NCBI RefSeq assembly: GCF_024623065.1
Contig: NZ_JANJZR010000048.1
Coordinates: 1 to 34,112, forward strand
Direction of reading: 5' to 3'
DNA length: 34,112 nt
Source: Bacteroides acidifaciens
GTDB lineage: Bacteria; Bacteroidota; Bacteroidia; Bacteroidales; Bacteroidaceae
A model generated the notes under the pieces. The model was not told the origin of the DNA. It saw only the letters and a program-made list of their open reading frames with translations, and made no database searches. A program made the position numbers and the translations under genes. Each line of letters starts with the position of its first letter. Positions within the stretch are counted from its first letter, which is position 1. Of the stretch, positions 17,091-25,478 are shown piece after piece.

Positions 17091-18008
17091 TTACTTCACG
17101 TATTCCAATTTACCGATGATGGGATAATGATCAGAGATATAAGTGATATTCTGATAAACTTTATCTATTGTCTCGAACTTCAAAGCTTTAAAGCCTGTAC
17201 AAAAGATGTGATCTACAATATAAGGATTGGCGGTACCAAAGCCTGTATAAGAGTATTTCGAGTCTGTGATCGGAGCCGATAAGCGGACATTTGTCATGAA
17301 TGTTTTAACTCCGTCAAAGATATCACTGTCAATCTGCTTGTTAAAGTCGGCAGTCAGCAACATCGGCAATCCTTCCGGATTGAGTTCGGACATTTTATTC
17401 ACAATCACTTCCATCGACTTGCCCGGAGCGATGGTAGAGCCTACATCGATATGAGTATTGACGAAGAAGAATTTCTTACCGGAAGCAATGTGCTTGAAAA
17501 TAGCCCATGTCGCTATACGGGGAACGGTACTGTCCCATCCTAGAGAACCCGGTACATCTGGAGTTTCAGAAAGCCAGAAACAATCCCACTTGATTAGTTC
17601 AACAGCCTTTTTCCGATAAAAGATAGGGACAAACTCATCATTGTTGGCATTGTTGGCACGGCGTCCCTTACCGACATATCCATAATCTTTCCAGTTCTCT
17701 TCCAGCCACTTCAGTTGTGGCGGCCGCGCTTCCTGCATACCGATCACCGTCGGTTTATGTTCTCCGATCATCGGTATAAAAGCTGCCGTACGGGCTTCCC
17801 ATGACTTTTCTCCCGTATCGTTGGTATTATAATACCGGATATTGAACGACATGACTTTAATTTGGTTATCATTCAGTGACGGGTCTTCCTCTTTTAATGT
17901 TTCCGGGTCTTTATAAAATTCCGAATAATCAGGAGTAGTATTACTGCATCCGCCTAACGCTACAACATAGATAGCAATTACAGGCAATATTTGGTTAAAT
18001 TTCATCAT
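17091..18008 (-). CDS. Endonuclease/exonuclease/phosphatase-family lipoprotein (PUL 2)
   Basis: A metal-dependent hydrolase of the EEP (DNase I-like) fold, 305 aa, cleaving some phosphate ester or phosphodiester outside the cytoplasm. The start at 18008 (MMKF) gives lipobox LGGC (Cys21); the frame also runs nine codons upstream into susD. The full catalytic set is visible: SFNIRYYN (Asn), GMQEARP (metal Glu), NTHID (His), TADFN (Asp/Asn) and SDHYP (Asp-His). Genes of this family recur in Bacteroides PULs, but their substrate is usually not known. Nuclease, phosphodiesterase (sphingomyelinase-like) or sugar phosphatase are all possible. It lies 17 nt after susD. Confidence 0.87.
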   Translation of the reverse strand: MMKFNQILPVIAIYVVALGGCSNTTPDYSEFYKDPETLKEEDPSLNDNQIKVMSFNIRYYNTNDTGEKSWEARTAAFIPMIGEHKPTVIGMQEARPPQLKWLEENWKDYGYVGKGRRANNANNDEFVPIFYRKKAVELIKWDCFWLSETPDVPGSLGWDSTVPRIATWAIFKHIASGKKFFFVNTHIDVGSTIAPGKSMEVIVNKMSELNPEGLPMLLTADFNKQIDSDIFDGVKTFMTNVRLSAPITDSKYSYTGFGTANPYIVDHIFCTGFKALKFETIDKVYQNITYISDHYPIIGKLEYVK

Positions 18009-18025
18009 ACTAAATCTTTTATATT

Positions 18026-19822
18026 TTAATTCCAATTGGCGTTCTGTGATAGTTTATATCCGGCACTCTCATAATCGCGAATCACTTGTGCCGGAACAGG
18101 ATAAAGATATTGACGGTCGTCATCGTACCAGATGCGGTTTCCCGTACCGGGGTTATATCTCAAATCGTATCCGCCTGCGGCATTTACTGTGGCATAAAGT
18201 CCTGTTTCATTCTTTACGTTCACTGTTTTACAGTTTTTATTGGATGATTGCGTTCCGTTATCAGTAAAGTAGCAATCAGGAGTTCCGTCACCATTCAAGT
18301 CAATATCCACATTCAATGCGCTGATGTGCATGCCTATCCAAGGTAGTTCCTCTATCAGTTCACCACATTTCCAACGACGCAAATCATTGAACCTCGTTCC
18401 TTCAGCTACCAATTCAATGGCACGTTCCCGACGGATTTCCAGTAAAACCGGGTTAATGATATTCGGATAAAATGTCTGCTGCAAATACAAATCAACAGTT
18501 GTAGGAAGTTTTTCCGTTCCACCTGTGATTCCGGCACGTCGACGCAGGGTGCCGATAGTAGCGTTCCATTCAGCATCAGTAAGCCCACCCAGTTCAGCTT
18601 GTGCTTCGGCATAGTTGAGCAACACCTCAGCATAACGCAACAATGGGATACTGTTGTTGTTCTTTTCATTGTTATCGTATTTTGTATCGTCAAGAGAATA
18701 CTTAATCACATGATAACCAGTCAGGCAAACTGTCATATCGGCTACTACGGCTTTTCCGTCACGTTTGAAATCCAGTCCGCGGATGGTCTGTGCCAAACGC
18801 AGATCACGACTCTTCATTTCTTCTACAAAATTTTTGGTTTCATAGCCTGTTTCGGCAGTGAACGGGGTACCGTCCAATTTCAAGTAAGTATTGACAAACG
18901 GACGAACCAGACTCCAGCCTTTGCCGTACGAAAGCGAGTTATACCAGTAATTTTGAGTTCCGTAGATACCCGATGCACTATTGGCACATACCGCCAGAAT
19001 TACTTCGGAGGTGATGGGCGCTTCCAGATAGAACAAATCACGGTAGGCTCCTTTGGTGCCTGTTGCCGTATTCAGCGAAAGTCCGCTGTTGTCCATTACC
19101 AGCTTGGCTGCACTGGCAGCATGGCGGTAAAGTTCTTCCGGAGTGATTTCCAAACCTGTCAGTTTGTGATAACGGCGATAGGCGGCTTCGAACAGGCACA
19201 CACGTGATTTAAGCGCTGCTGCAGCCCATTTGGTGAGTGTGGAGCTATTAACAGAAGAAGTTGCCTGAATATGTTCATAAGCAAAATCGAGATCTTCGAT
19301 CATATTCTTGATGATGACGTCCCGGCTATCACGCTCTTTATACATGACATCGTATTGGTAAGACTGGATTTCACTGCCAAACCAGGGAACTTCGCCATAT
19401 TGAGTCAACTTGTCATAATAAAACCAGGCGCGGAACCAACGGGCGATACCCAAGTAATTATCGCGGGTAGCTGCATCCACCGTACACTCCTTTGAGTAGC
19501 ACCCGTCGATAAAATAGTTGATGTTCCGCAGGGTTCCCCATGACCAGCTGGTAGCTGTTTCCGAATTGTACGCGTTTTGCTGAATAAACACATTCGTCTG
19601 CCGGACAGCGGCAATATCGCACATCTCATCCTGCTGATAGCCCGTAGAAAGTGTAGGCAATGCCCGATAAAAGGAATAGGCATAAAGGCGCAATCCGGAC
19701 TCGCTGCCGAAAACCATAGATTTGTCAGCTTCTACCTGCATCGTCTCCGTCAAATCGCAACTTCCTAGCAACACCGTTGCACACAGAAGCAGGATATTAC
19801 GTATAGTACTTAATCTTTTCAT
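18026..19822 (-). CDS. SusD/RagB-family glycan-binding lipoprotein (PUL 2)
   Basis: The surface-exposed binding partner of the adjacent SusC, 598 aa. The lipobox LGSC gives Cys22, followed by DLTET. The helical TPR core contains GIARWFRAWFYYDKLTQYG. The C-terminal SusD signature is IPLLRYAEVLLNYAEAQAEL, with TLRRRAGITGG, IRRERAIELVAEG and RFNDLRRW. The C-terminus (YLYPVPAQVI) is the usual SusD ending. The gene begins 17 nt after the susC stop. It is diverged from the PUL 1 SusD, so the two loci are not a recent duplication. Ligand unknown. Confidence 0.94.
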   Translation of the reverse strand: MKRLSTIRNILLLCATVLLGSCDLTETMQVEADKSMVFGSESGLRLYAYSFYRALPTLSTGYQQDEMCDIAAVRQTNVFIQQNAYNSETATSWSWGTLRNINYFIDGCYSKECTVDAATRDNYLGIARWFRAWFYYDKLTQYGEVPWFGSEIQSYQYDVMYKERDSRDVIIKNMIEDLDFAYEHIQATSSVNSSTLTKWAAAALKSRVCLFEAAYRRYHKLTGLEITPEELYRHAASAAKLVMDNSGLSLNTATGTKGAYRDLFYLEAPITSEVILAVCANSASGIYGTQNYWYNSLSYGKGWSLVRPFVNTYLKLDGTPFTAETGYETKNFVEEMKSRDLRLAQTIRGLDFKRDGKAVVADMTVCLTGYHVIKYSLDDTKYDNNEKNNNSIPLLRYAEVLLNYAEAQAELGGLTDAEWNATIGTLRRRAGITGGTEKLPTTVDLYLQQTFYPNIINPVLLEIRRERAIELVAEGTRFNDLRRWKCGELIEELPWIGMHISALNVDIDLNGDGTPDCYFTDNGTQSSNKNCKTVNVKNETGLYATVNAAGGYDLRYNPGTGNRIWYDDDRQYLYPVPAQVIRDYESAGYKLSQNANWN

Positions 19823-19839
19823 ATCTTCTTTGTTTCTAT

Positions 19840-22800
19840 TTAGTAAGTAATAGAGATTCCTAAACTTAGATTCCGCATCGTCGGATAGTTGAAACCGTCT
19901 CCTTTATTACCGGAAGTCAGGTCATTATCCGAACCTTTTGTTATCACTGCCACATCGTAATCTTTCGTGTGACGGTAGAGTGGAGACCACGACCATAAGT
20001 TCTCGCCCGAGAAATAGACAGATACTTTAGAAAACCCGGCTTTTGCTATCCATTTCTTTGGCAAATTGTAGCCAAACTGCAAATTTTTGAGCCGGAAGTA
20101 AGATACATCCTGCAAGTAGCGTGTATTGGCCGTGCCTTTATATAAAGGATTGTAATAACCCGAATAACGCGGCAGATAAGCATCAGGGCGGTCTTTGGTC
20201 CAATAGTTATTCAAGTGCCACACCGGGACTTGGTTATAAGGACGGTTATACTGTCCCCAGAAAGAACTCTCACCACTGGGATACCAGTCTTGTTTTCCTA
20301 CACCGTCGAACATGGCTGACAGAAAGAAGTTATTCCAGTCGGCACTAAATGAGAGGGTATAGATGTAGCGCGGTTCGGAATTTCCTATGATTTTCCGGTC
20401 GCCCGGTGAGTCTACTGTGTTAGCTCCGTTATCAATAGTACCTGTATTGTTCAAGTCTTCGAAGCGCATATCACCGGGATAAGTAATGTAATTGATAGAT
20501 GTCTGCATCAGGTTGTTTTTGTAGCCTTTTCCGTCAAAAGCCGCATCGATTTCATCTTGCGACTGGAACAGTCCGTTACAAACAAATCCCCAAATCTCAC
20601 CGATACGCTGACCTATATAATAATCATCCAAGTCACGTTTCGGGTTATTATATTTGTCTATCACTGAATGATAATCGGCAAGTGTTGCTTTGATGCCGAA
20701 GCTAAACGGCTTGCCTGCCAAACGGAACGAGTCGTTATATCCCAAAGAAATCTCGTAACCATAGGTACTCATATCAGCATAGTTCCCTTTGGGTGATGAT
20801 GTACCGAATGTATCGGGAAGTGTCGGTCCCACCGTATACATATTAACAGTCTTACGTACGTAATAATCGGCGGACAACGTAATTTTGTTGTTCCAGAATC
20901 CCAAATCGATACCGCCATCAATGGTTCGTGAGGTTTCCCAGCCAATATTGTCAGGAATTTGGGCAGGATTGAGCGTGTAGCGTAACTGTGCCTTACCGTC
21001 GAGATAACGGCCTTCGCTTGATGAGCCGGTAGTAGAATAAGTCTTTAATGAGAACTTTTCCAGATAAGAATATGGCTTCACATTACTATTACCCAGTGCG
21101 CCATAAGAGACACGCAACTTTCCATTGGAGATAATAGTCGGATTTACTTTCCAGAACTTCTCTTCCGAGAAACGCCATGCTGCCGAAGCTGAAGGAAAAA
21201 ATCCCCATTGTGAATTGTTAGGGAACTTCGAAGAACCGTCATAACGCCCGTTCACCTCAAATAGATAACGGTTATCATAAGAGTAATTCAACCGGAAGAA
21301 TGCCCCAGCATATCGCCAACGATTACCGTCACTCTTAATGGACATATTATCTCCCATAGCAAAGTTGATATTTTCCACATCAGGCATCAACAAACCATTC
21401 CGCTCTGAAGAGATTGCCTTGTAGTCCTGTTGTTCGTAGTTATATCCCGCCAAAGCTTTCAGATAATGTTTTCCGGCAAATGTATTTTCATATTCGGCAT
21501 ATACATTGGTGGATATATAGGTGGTCTGTTGCACTTTCTCCAACATCTTATCATCCGTTTCCGGTACTCCGAGATATTTAATCACCCCTTCGTAATCGCT
21601 ATATGGAACAACGGTCGTTTTCTTGTCTTCTATAAAATCTTTCGTACGGAAAGAGAAGTCTCCGGTGAAACGTAATTTGTTGTCCAACATGATTATATTC
21701 AAGGTCGTCGTATTTTTCAGCGTCTTCGTTGTACGCTTTATCCAGTTGTTACCTGTTACCAGTCCACCGACGGAACGTGCTCCGGAGTGTGTCAAGGTGC
21801 CGTCCGGATTGAAGATTGGTTCGGACGGATGCCCTTCCATATTGATGGCTTTCCAAACCAGACCTTCATTCTGTTCTACATACCCCAATGGTTGCGTATA
21901 TTTATCATGAGTATAGTCTATGTTATTAGAAATTTTCAGCCAGTCGAACACCTGTGCACTGATTTTGGTACGCATATTCATAGTGCGGTAGGTATCCGAG
22001 TTATAATTGAACAGACCGTCATAATCATATAAACGCGCGGAAGTGTAATAACTGATTTTTCCGTTCGAACCGCTAATGGATACATTATGCGACTGTGCAA
22101 ACGTATGATCTTTGTAAAGCGCATCATAGTAATCTTCATTCCCGTAGTAAGTGTACTTTCCATCAGCTCCAACAGCTGCCTGCAATGTGTTTCCAGCCAA
22201 CTTTCGCTGCCGGAAAGTCTCCAGCCATTCTTTTGAGAAAGGTTGTGATTTATTAATGCTGGTAGGCTCTATCCCGCGGTAATTGTATTCCGCCTCGCGA
22301 AACAGATAAGCCCAGACATAACCGTCATCAACGACATCCGGCACAGCATACGGAGTTTCATAGGAGAAGTTCCCTGTATAATTGACCGTAAATTTATCTT
22401 TTTGTTTTGACGGATCTTTTGTTGTAATCAGGACAACCCCATACGGAGCACGTGAACCGTAGATGGCTGCCGAAGCCGCATCTTTCAATACGGACACGCT
22501 TTCTATATCATTCGGATTCAACATGGCAGGATCACCTTCTACACCGTCTATCAATACCAGCGCACTACCGCCCGCTCCGATAGACGTTACACCACGGATA
22601 TTATACGAAGCCGATTGATTGGGCTTACCGTCGACTAACGAAATATTCAGATTGGGTACAGCGCCTTGCAACATCTGTGTGACATTAGCCACCGGACGAT
22701 TTTCAAATACATCCGATGATACATTTTCTACCGCCCCTGTCAAGTTTATCTTTTTTTGGGTACTGAATCCGACCACCACTACTTCGTCCAACGTCTGTGT

Positions 22801-23352
22801 ATCATCTTTCAGCACAACTGTCAGATAGTTCTTGTTTTTCACACTCACTTCTTGCGTCAGAAACCCCAAATAGGATATTTGTACAACCCCCTCTTCACTA
22901 ACTGTCAACTGAAACTTACCGTCCATATCGGAGATTGTACCCGCCATGCCATTCTTCTCTTTTATATTGGCTCCGATGACAGGAACGCCCGCCATATCCT
23001 TCACTATCCCGCTAATAGTGTATTTCCTGGAGGATTGTTGTACAGACTGACCGCTTTTCTTTTTGATGATAATATCTTTCCCTTGGATAGTGTAGCTAAC
23101 ATTTTGTCCTGCCAGGACCTGTTCTACCACCTTTTCAATAGGTAAATCTTTAGCTAGCACCGTCACAATCTTTTTGGTATTCAGATCGCTTGCCGCAAAT
23201 GTAAATGAATATCCATTCTGCTTCTGTATGGTTTCAATGGCCTGTTTTACTGTCACGTTTTTCAACTGCATACTGATATGCTGCGCAAATGAACTCAGAT
23301 GAAGACATAGCATGAGCAGGACCATGAAAAAAACTTTTTTCTTAGTTTTCAT
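19840..23352 (-). CDS. SusC-like TonB-dependent transporter with STN domain (PUL 2)
   Basis: An outer-membrane TonB-dependent importer of 1170 aa. The signal peptide ends near LSSFA-QHIS (about residue 23). The STN domain is at about 25-98 (MQLKNVTVKQAIETIQKQNG to YTIQGKDIII). A carboxypeptidase-regulatory-like domain is at about 111-185 (SGIVKDMAGVPVIGANI). The segment DEVVVVGFSTQKKINLTGAV is followed by the plug (YNIRGVTSIGAGGSALVLID) and the barrel. The protein ends in NLSLGISITY with a terminal aromatic. The STN domain fits signalling through the upstream FecR protein. The 232-nt leader carries an antisense terminator and an AT-rich AAC element, paralleling PUL 1. Confidence 0.95.
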   Translation of the reverse strand: MKTKKKVFFMVLLMLCLHLSSFAQHISMQLKNVTVKQAIETIQKQNGYSFTFAASDLNTKKIVTVLAKDLPIEKVVEQVLAGQNVSYTIQGKDIIIKKKSGQSVQQSSRKYTISGIVKDMAGVPVIGANIKEKNGMAGTISDMDGKFQLTVSEEGVVQISYLGFLTQEVSVKNKNYLTVVLKDDTQTLDEVVVVGFSTQKKINLTGAVENVSSDVFENRPVANVTQMLQGAVPNLNISLVDGKPNQSASYNIRGVTSIGAGGSALVLIDGVEGDPAMLNPNDIESVSVLKDAASAAIYGSRAPYGVVLITTKDPSKQKDKFTVNYTGNFSYETPYAVPDVVDDGYVWAYLFREAEYNYRGIEPTSINKSQPFSKEWLETFRQRKLAGNTLQAAVGADGKYTYYGNEDYYDALYKDHTFAQSHNVSISGSNGKISYYTSARLYDYDGLFNYNSDTYRTMNMRTKISAQVFDWLKISNNIDYTHDKYTQPLGYVEQNEGLVWKAINMEGHPSEPIFNPDGTLTHSGARSVGGLVTGNNWIKRTTKTLKNTTTLNIIMLDNKLRFTGDFSFRTKDFIEDKKTTVVPYSDYEGVIKYLGVPETDDKMLEKVQQTTYISTNVYAEYENTFAGKHYLKALAGYNYEQQDYKAISSERNGLLMPDVENINFAMGDNMSIKSDGNRWRYAGAFFRLNYSYDNRYLFEVNGRYDGSSKFPNNSQWGFFPSASAAWRFSEEKFWKVNPTIISNGKLRVSYGALGNSNVKPYSYLEKFSLKTYSTTGSSSEGRYLDGKAQLRYTLNPAQIPDNIGWETSRTIDGGIDLGFWNNKITLSADYYVRKTVNMYTVGPTLPDTFGTSSPKGNYADMSTYGYEISLGYNDSFRLAGKPFSFGIKATLADYHSVIDKYNNPKRDLDDYYIGQRIGEIWGFVCNGLFQSQDEIDAAFDGKGYKNNLMQTSINYITYPGDMRFEDLNNTGTIDNGANTVDSPGDRKIIGNSEPRYIYTLSFSADWNNFFLSAMFDGVGKQDWYPSGESSFWGQYNRPYNQVPVWHLNNYWTKDRPDAYLPRYSGYYNPLYKGTANTRYLQDVSYFRLKNLQFGYNLPKKWIAKAGFSKVSVYFSGENLWSWSPLYRHTKDYDVAVITKGSDNDLTSGNKGDGFNYPTMRNLSLGISITY

Positions 23353-23404
23353 AAGTCAATGAATAAATAATTGATAAATAGGATGAGAAGTTTAGGATTT
23401 TATT

Positions 23405-23412
23405 TATATTTG
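23405..23412 (+). promoter_or_regulatory. Bacteroides -7 box (TATATTTG) for the candidate antisense RNA
   Basis: TATATTTG matches TAnnTTTG exactly and is oriented against susC. No convincing TTTG lies 19-21 bp upstream, so the -33 element is weak or absent. The predicted start is near 23418. The context is AT-rich, so a chance match is possible. Confidence 0.4.
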
Positions 23413-23417
23413 CCTAA

Positions 23418-23504
23418 GCTTTCATCAATAAAGTCACTGTGGCTTTTAAGACAGAAAGTCAAAAGGGGTCAGGGGTTGGAAAGGAACCTGACCTTTTTTT
23501 ATTT
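23418..23504 (+). ncRNA. Candidate cis-antisense sRNA over the PUL 2 susC leader (DonS-like)
   Basis: A plus-strand RNA from about 23418 to the T-run at 23494-23500 would be about 80-85 nt and fully antisense to the susC leader. Size, position and orientation match the PUL-associated antisense RNAs typified by DonS. It shares the exact 11-mer TTGGAAAGGAA (23476-23486) with the PUL 1 candidate (2048-2038, minus strand). Terminator and -7 box are visible; transcription is not proven. Confidence 0.45.
23461..23504 (+). terminator. Intrinsic terminator antisense to the susC leader (PUL 2)
   Basis: GGTCAGG (23467-23473) pairs with CCTGACC (23487-23493), extended outward by G-T and A-T pairs, and is followed at once by seven T and then ATTT. 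In the susC direction the hairpin is followed only by CCTTTTGAC, a poor T-run. It therefore reads as a plus-strand terminator although no plus-strand gene is present. Confidence 0.7.
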
Positions 23505-23560
23505 CTATCAGGGAGAGTAAAATCATGTTTTTTCAAAGTTGCTTTTCATATTCTTTTAAG

Positions 23561-23576
23561 TTTTAAAAGGTTTAAC
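23561..23576 (-). promoter_or_regulatory. Candidate ECF-sigma promoter element upstream of susC (PUL 2)
   Basis: On the minus strand this reads GTTAAACCTTTTAAAA, close to the PUL 1 element TTAACCTTTAAA. It lies nine bases past the anti-sigma stop and upstream of the leader hairpin. Similarity and AAC core are seen directly; the promoter role is inferred. Confidence 0.25.
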
Positions 23577-23584
23577 ATTCTGTT

Positions 23585-24607
23585 TCATTCAGGAAGTGTG
23601 ATCACAATATTTTTTCCTTCAATGGTATAAGTCATTTTATCGGTAGATGATAGTACATCCATAATTTCCCGGATACTCTGTTCCTTTCTGCGGAAGTTAC
23701 CATAGAAACGGACGGAGTTTAGCGCAGCGTCTGCAATAGTGATTTTTATATTATAGCTTCTTTCCAGTTCCTTCACAATATCGGGGAGCAACGCTTCGTC
23801 GAAATAGAGACGGTCGTTTGTCCATTCGGCACTGTAAGCAGCTTTTGTACTTGAAATCAATAAATTTCCGGTCTTTTTATCTAATAGGGCTTGCTGGTCC
23901 GGGTGAAGTATCGTTTCCTTTTGTTGGGTGCTGAGAGCTACTTTACCTTCGAGCAAACAAACTTTCGCTTCCAGAGCGTCCTGATAATTTCTGAAATTGA
24001 ATTTGGTTCCTAATACCTTTACGTCCAGTTCATCAGTATGTACTTTAAAAGGAATATGTTTATTCTTAGTTACTTCAAAATAAGCTTCTCCGGTAAGATT
24101 CAGTGCCCGTTCGTTGATGCCGAAGTCTTGTGCATAACTCATCTTAGAACCCGCATTCAGCCAGACCAGCGTTCCGTCCGGAAGGTATAGTTTGGTTTTT
24201 GAACCGTATGGAGCTTCAATTGTAATCTGTGCCAACTGATTCCGGAGTACTCTCTTTCCACTCTGAAAGGCAATCGTTCCGCAAATAAAGACAACGATAA
24301 TCATCGCGGCAGCATACATCCACGGGCGAAGTTGGAAAAACTTGTGTTTATTGATATTTTGGCGGGTAGTAGCTTCGGTTTGTTTCAAGAATAGTTGATA
24401 GGCTCTTTCTTTGTTAAAGACTATATTGTCTGCTTCATCCGAAGCGGCTATCCATACTTCCTGCATATCGGAAAAATATTTTCTGTTTTCTTCCGAAGCA
24501 TTCAGCCATTCCTGTAATGATTGCATTTCTTCCGGTGTCAGGCTATTTGTCAGATATCCGGTAATCCAATCGTTGACAGTGTCTGTATGTAGTGATTGTT
24601 CATTCAT
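23585..24607 (-). CDS. FecR-family anti-sigma factor of PUL 2
   Basis: An inner-membrane anti-sigma factor of 340 aa that should restrain the sigma factor encoded just upstream. The N-terminal cytoplasmic helices include LTPEEMQSLQEWL. One membrane helix is at about 97-114 (MYAAAMIIVVFICGTIAF). The FecR domain is at about 128-225 with PDGTLVWLNAG (143-153) and GEAYFEV. The DUF4974 domain at about 265-338 ends in YTIEGKNIVI. That ending closely resembles YTIQGKDIII at the end of the SusC STN domain next door. It begins 34 nt after the sigma stop, so the two are co-transcribed. Unlike in PUL 1, both regulators point the same way as susC. Confidence 0.93.
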   Translation of the reverse strand: MNEQSLHTDTVNDWITGYLTNSLTPEEMQSLQEWLNASEENRKYFSDMQEVWIAASDEADNIVFNKERAYQLFLKQTEATTRQNINKHKFFQLRPWMYAAAMIIVVFICGTIAFQSGKRVLRNQLAQITIEAPYGSKTKLYLPDGTLVWLNAGSKMSYAQDFGINERALNLTGEAYFEVTKNKHIPFKVHTDELDVKVLGTKFNFRNYQDALEAKVCLLEGKVALSTQQKETILHPDQQALLDKKTGNLLISSTKAAYSAEWTNDRLYFDEALLPDIVKELERSYNIKITIADAALNSVRFYGNFRRKEQSIREIMDVLSSTDKMTYTIEGKNIVITLPE

Positions 24608-24641
24608 AAATAATGATTGCCTTTATATATATTACAGTTTT

Positions 24642-25259
24642 TTAGAATAAGAGGGTAGGGTAAAAAGCGAGAAAAATGCATAAAAAAGTTCCAAGTTCTC
24701 TTTTAAGTATTACTAATGCGCTCTTTATGTGATATTTAACCGTATTGACGGAAATGCCGAGTTTCTGGGAAATTTCTTCGTAACTCATTTCTTGGAAGCG
24801 GCTCATCGTAAATACCTGCTTGCAGACAGGGGGAAGTTTTTGAATCGCTTCTTGAATTTTATCTTCCAATTCCTTTTTTAATAATGTACCCAAAGGTTGT
24901 TGATTGTCCGGAATGATATTTTGCAGTTGGATTCCTGCCTGTTCCATAGCAGAAAAGCGGATTTCCACTTCTTGTTGTTTGAGGGCCAGATAATTCAGGC
25001 ATTTGTTGCGTACAGCTATAATTAAGTAATTACGTAGGGGAGGTATAAGTTCCAGATTCTCCCTAATCTCCCATAAGTGAAAAATAACATCACTGACTAT
25101 ACTTTCTGCTTGCGCTTTGTCCTTCAGCATATAATAACTAAGTTTGCAGAGAGCAACATAATGATAGTCATACAAGTACTTGTATGCATCATTGTCTCCT
25201 GCTTTCAGCTTTTTTATTATGATTTTTTCATCAACTGGATTCATGGTGTGCTTTTTCAT
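24642..25259 (-). CDS. ECF RNA polymerase sigma-70 factor of PUL 2
   Basis: An extracytoplasmic-function sigma factor expected to drive the PUL 2 susC operon. Region 2 includes AYKYLYDYHYVALCKLSYYM and AESIVSDVIFHLWEIRENL. Region 4 includes LPPVCKQVFTMSRF and the helix-turn-helix YEEISQKLGISVNTVKYHI. It ends in a hydrophobic tail (TFLCIFLAFYPTLLF), as does the PUL 1 sigma. The frame opens at 25295, but a near-consensus -7 box TTAATTTG (25300-25293) would start transcription near 25287, so the ATG at 25259 or 25244 is more likely. The gene is divergent from the HTCS gene. Target promoter inferred from gene order. Confidence 0.9.
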   Translation of the reverse strand: MKKHTMNPVDEKIIIKKLKAGDNDAYKYLYDYHYVALCKLSYYMLKDKAQAESIVSDVIFHLWEIRENLELIPPLRNYLIIAVRNKCLNYLALKQQEVEIRFSAMEQAGIQLQNIIPDNQQPLGTLLKKELEDKIQEAIQKLPPVCKQVFTMSRFQEMSYEEISQKLGISVNTVKYHIKSALVILKRELGTFLCIFLAFYPTLLF

Positions 25260-25417
25260 CCCTGCAATATTCGGATAATATATTGAAAGATGCAAATTAA
25301 TTGGCGGAAAAATACTCTCTCTCCATTTTCATTTATGATATATTCTTTCACAAACTAAGAACAGGAGATATGAAAAAATAATCTTGGTTACTGATTGAAA
25401 ATTGAATACATTTATGT

Positions 25418-25449
25418 CTTGTGTTTTAATTAATTTTTTCATATTTTTG
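25418..25449 (+). promoter_or_regulatory. Housekeeping-type promoter for the HTCS gene
   Basis: CTTG (25418-25421, one mismatch to TTTG) and TATTTTTG (25442-25449, exact TAnnTTTG) are 20 bp apart, the spacing expected for Bacteroides -33/-7 promoters. Transcription would start near 25456, just before the gene. It fits constitutive expression of a regulator. Confidence 0.5.
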
Positions 25450-25478
25450 CAGGGTATTTTTGAATATTTGTGAAAGAC

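Larger units (their letters stand above)
23353..23584. promoter_or_regulatory. FecR-susC intergenic control region of PUL 2
   Basis: This 232-bp spacer separates the anti-sigma stop from the susC start on the minus strand. It holds the AT-rich AAC element at 23561-23576, a plus-strand intrinsic terminator at 23461-23504, and a perfect plus-strand TAnnTTTG box at 23405-23412. A spacer this long after the regulator genes suggests susC has its own promoter. Confidence 0.6.

Noticed and set aside
2108..23352. The two SusC/SusD sets as a recent tandem or inverted duplication
   Set aside because: The proteins share only family motifs, cargo genes differ, and regulator orientation differs, so they are separate loci.
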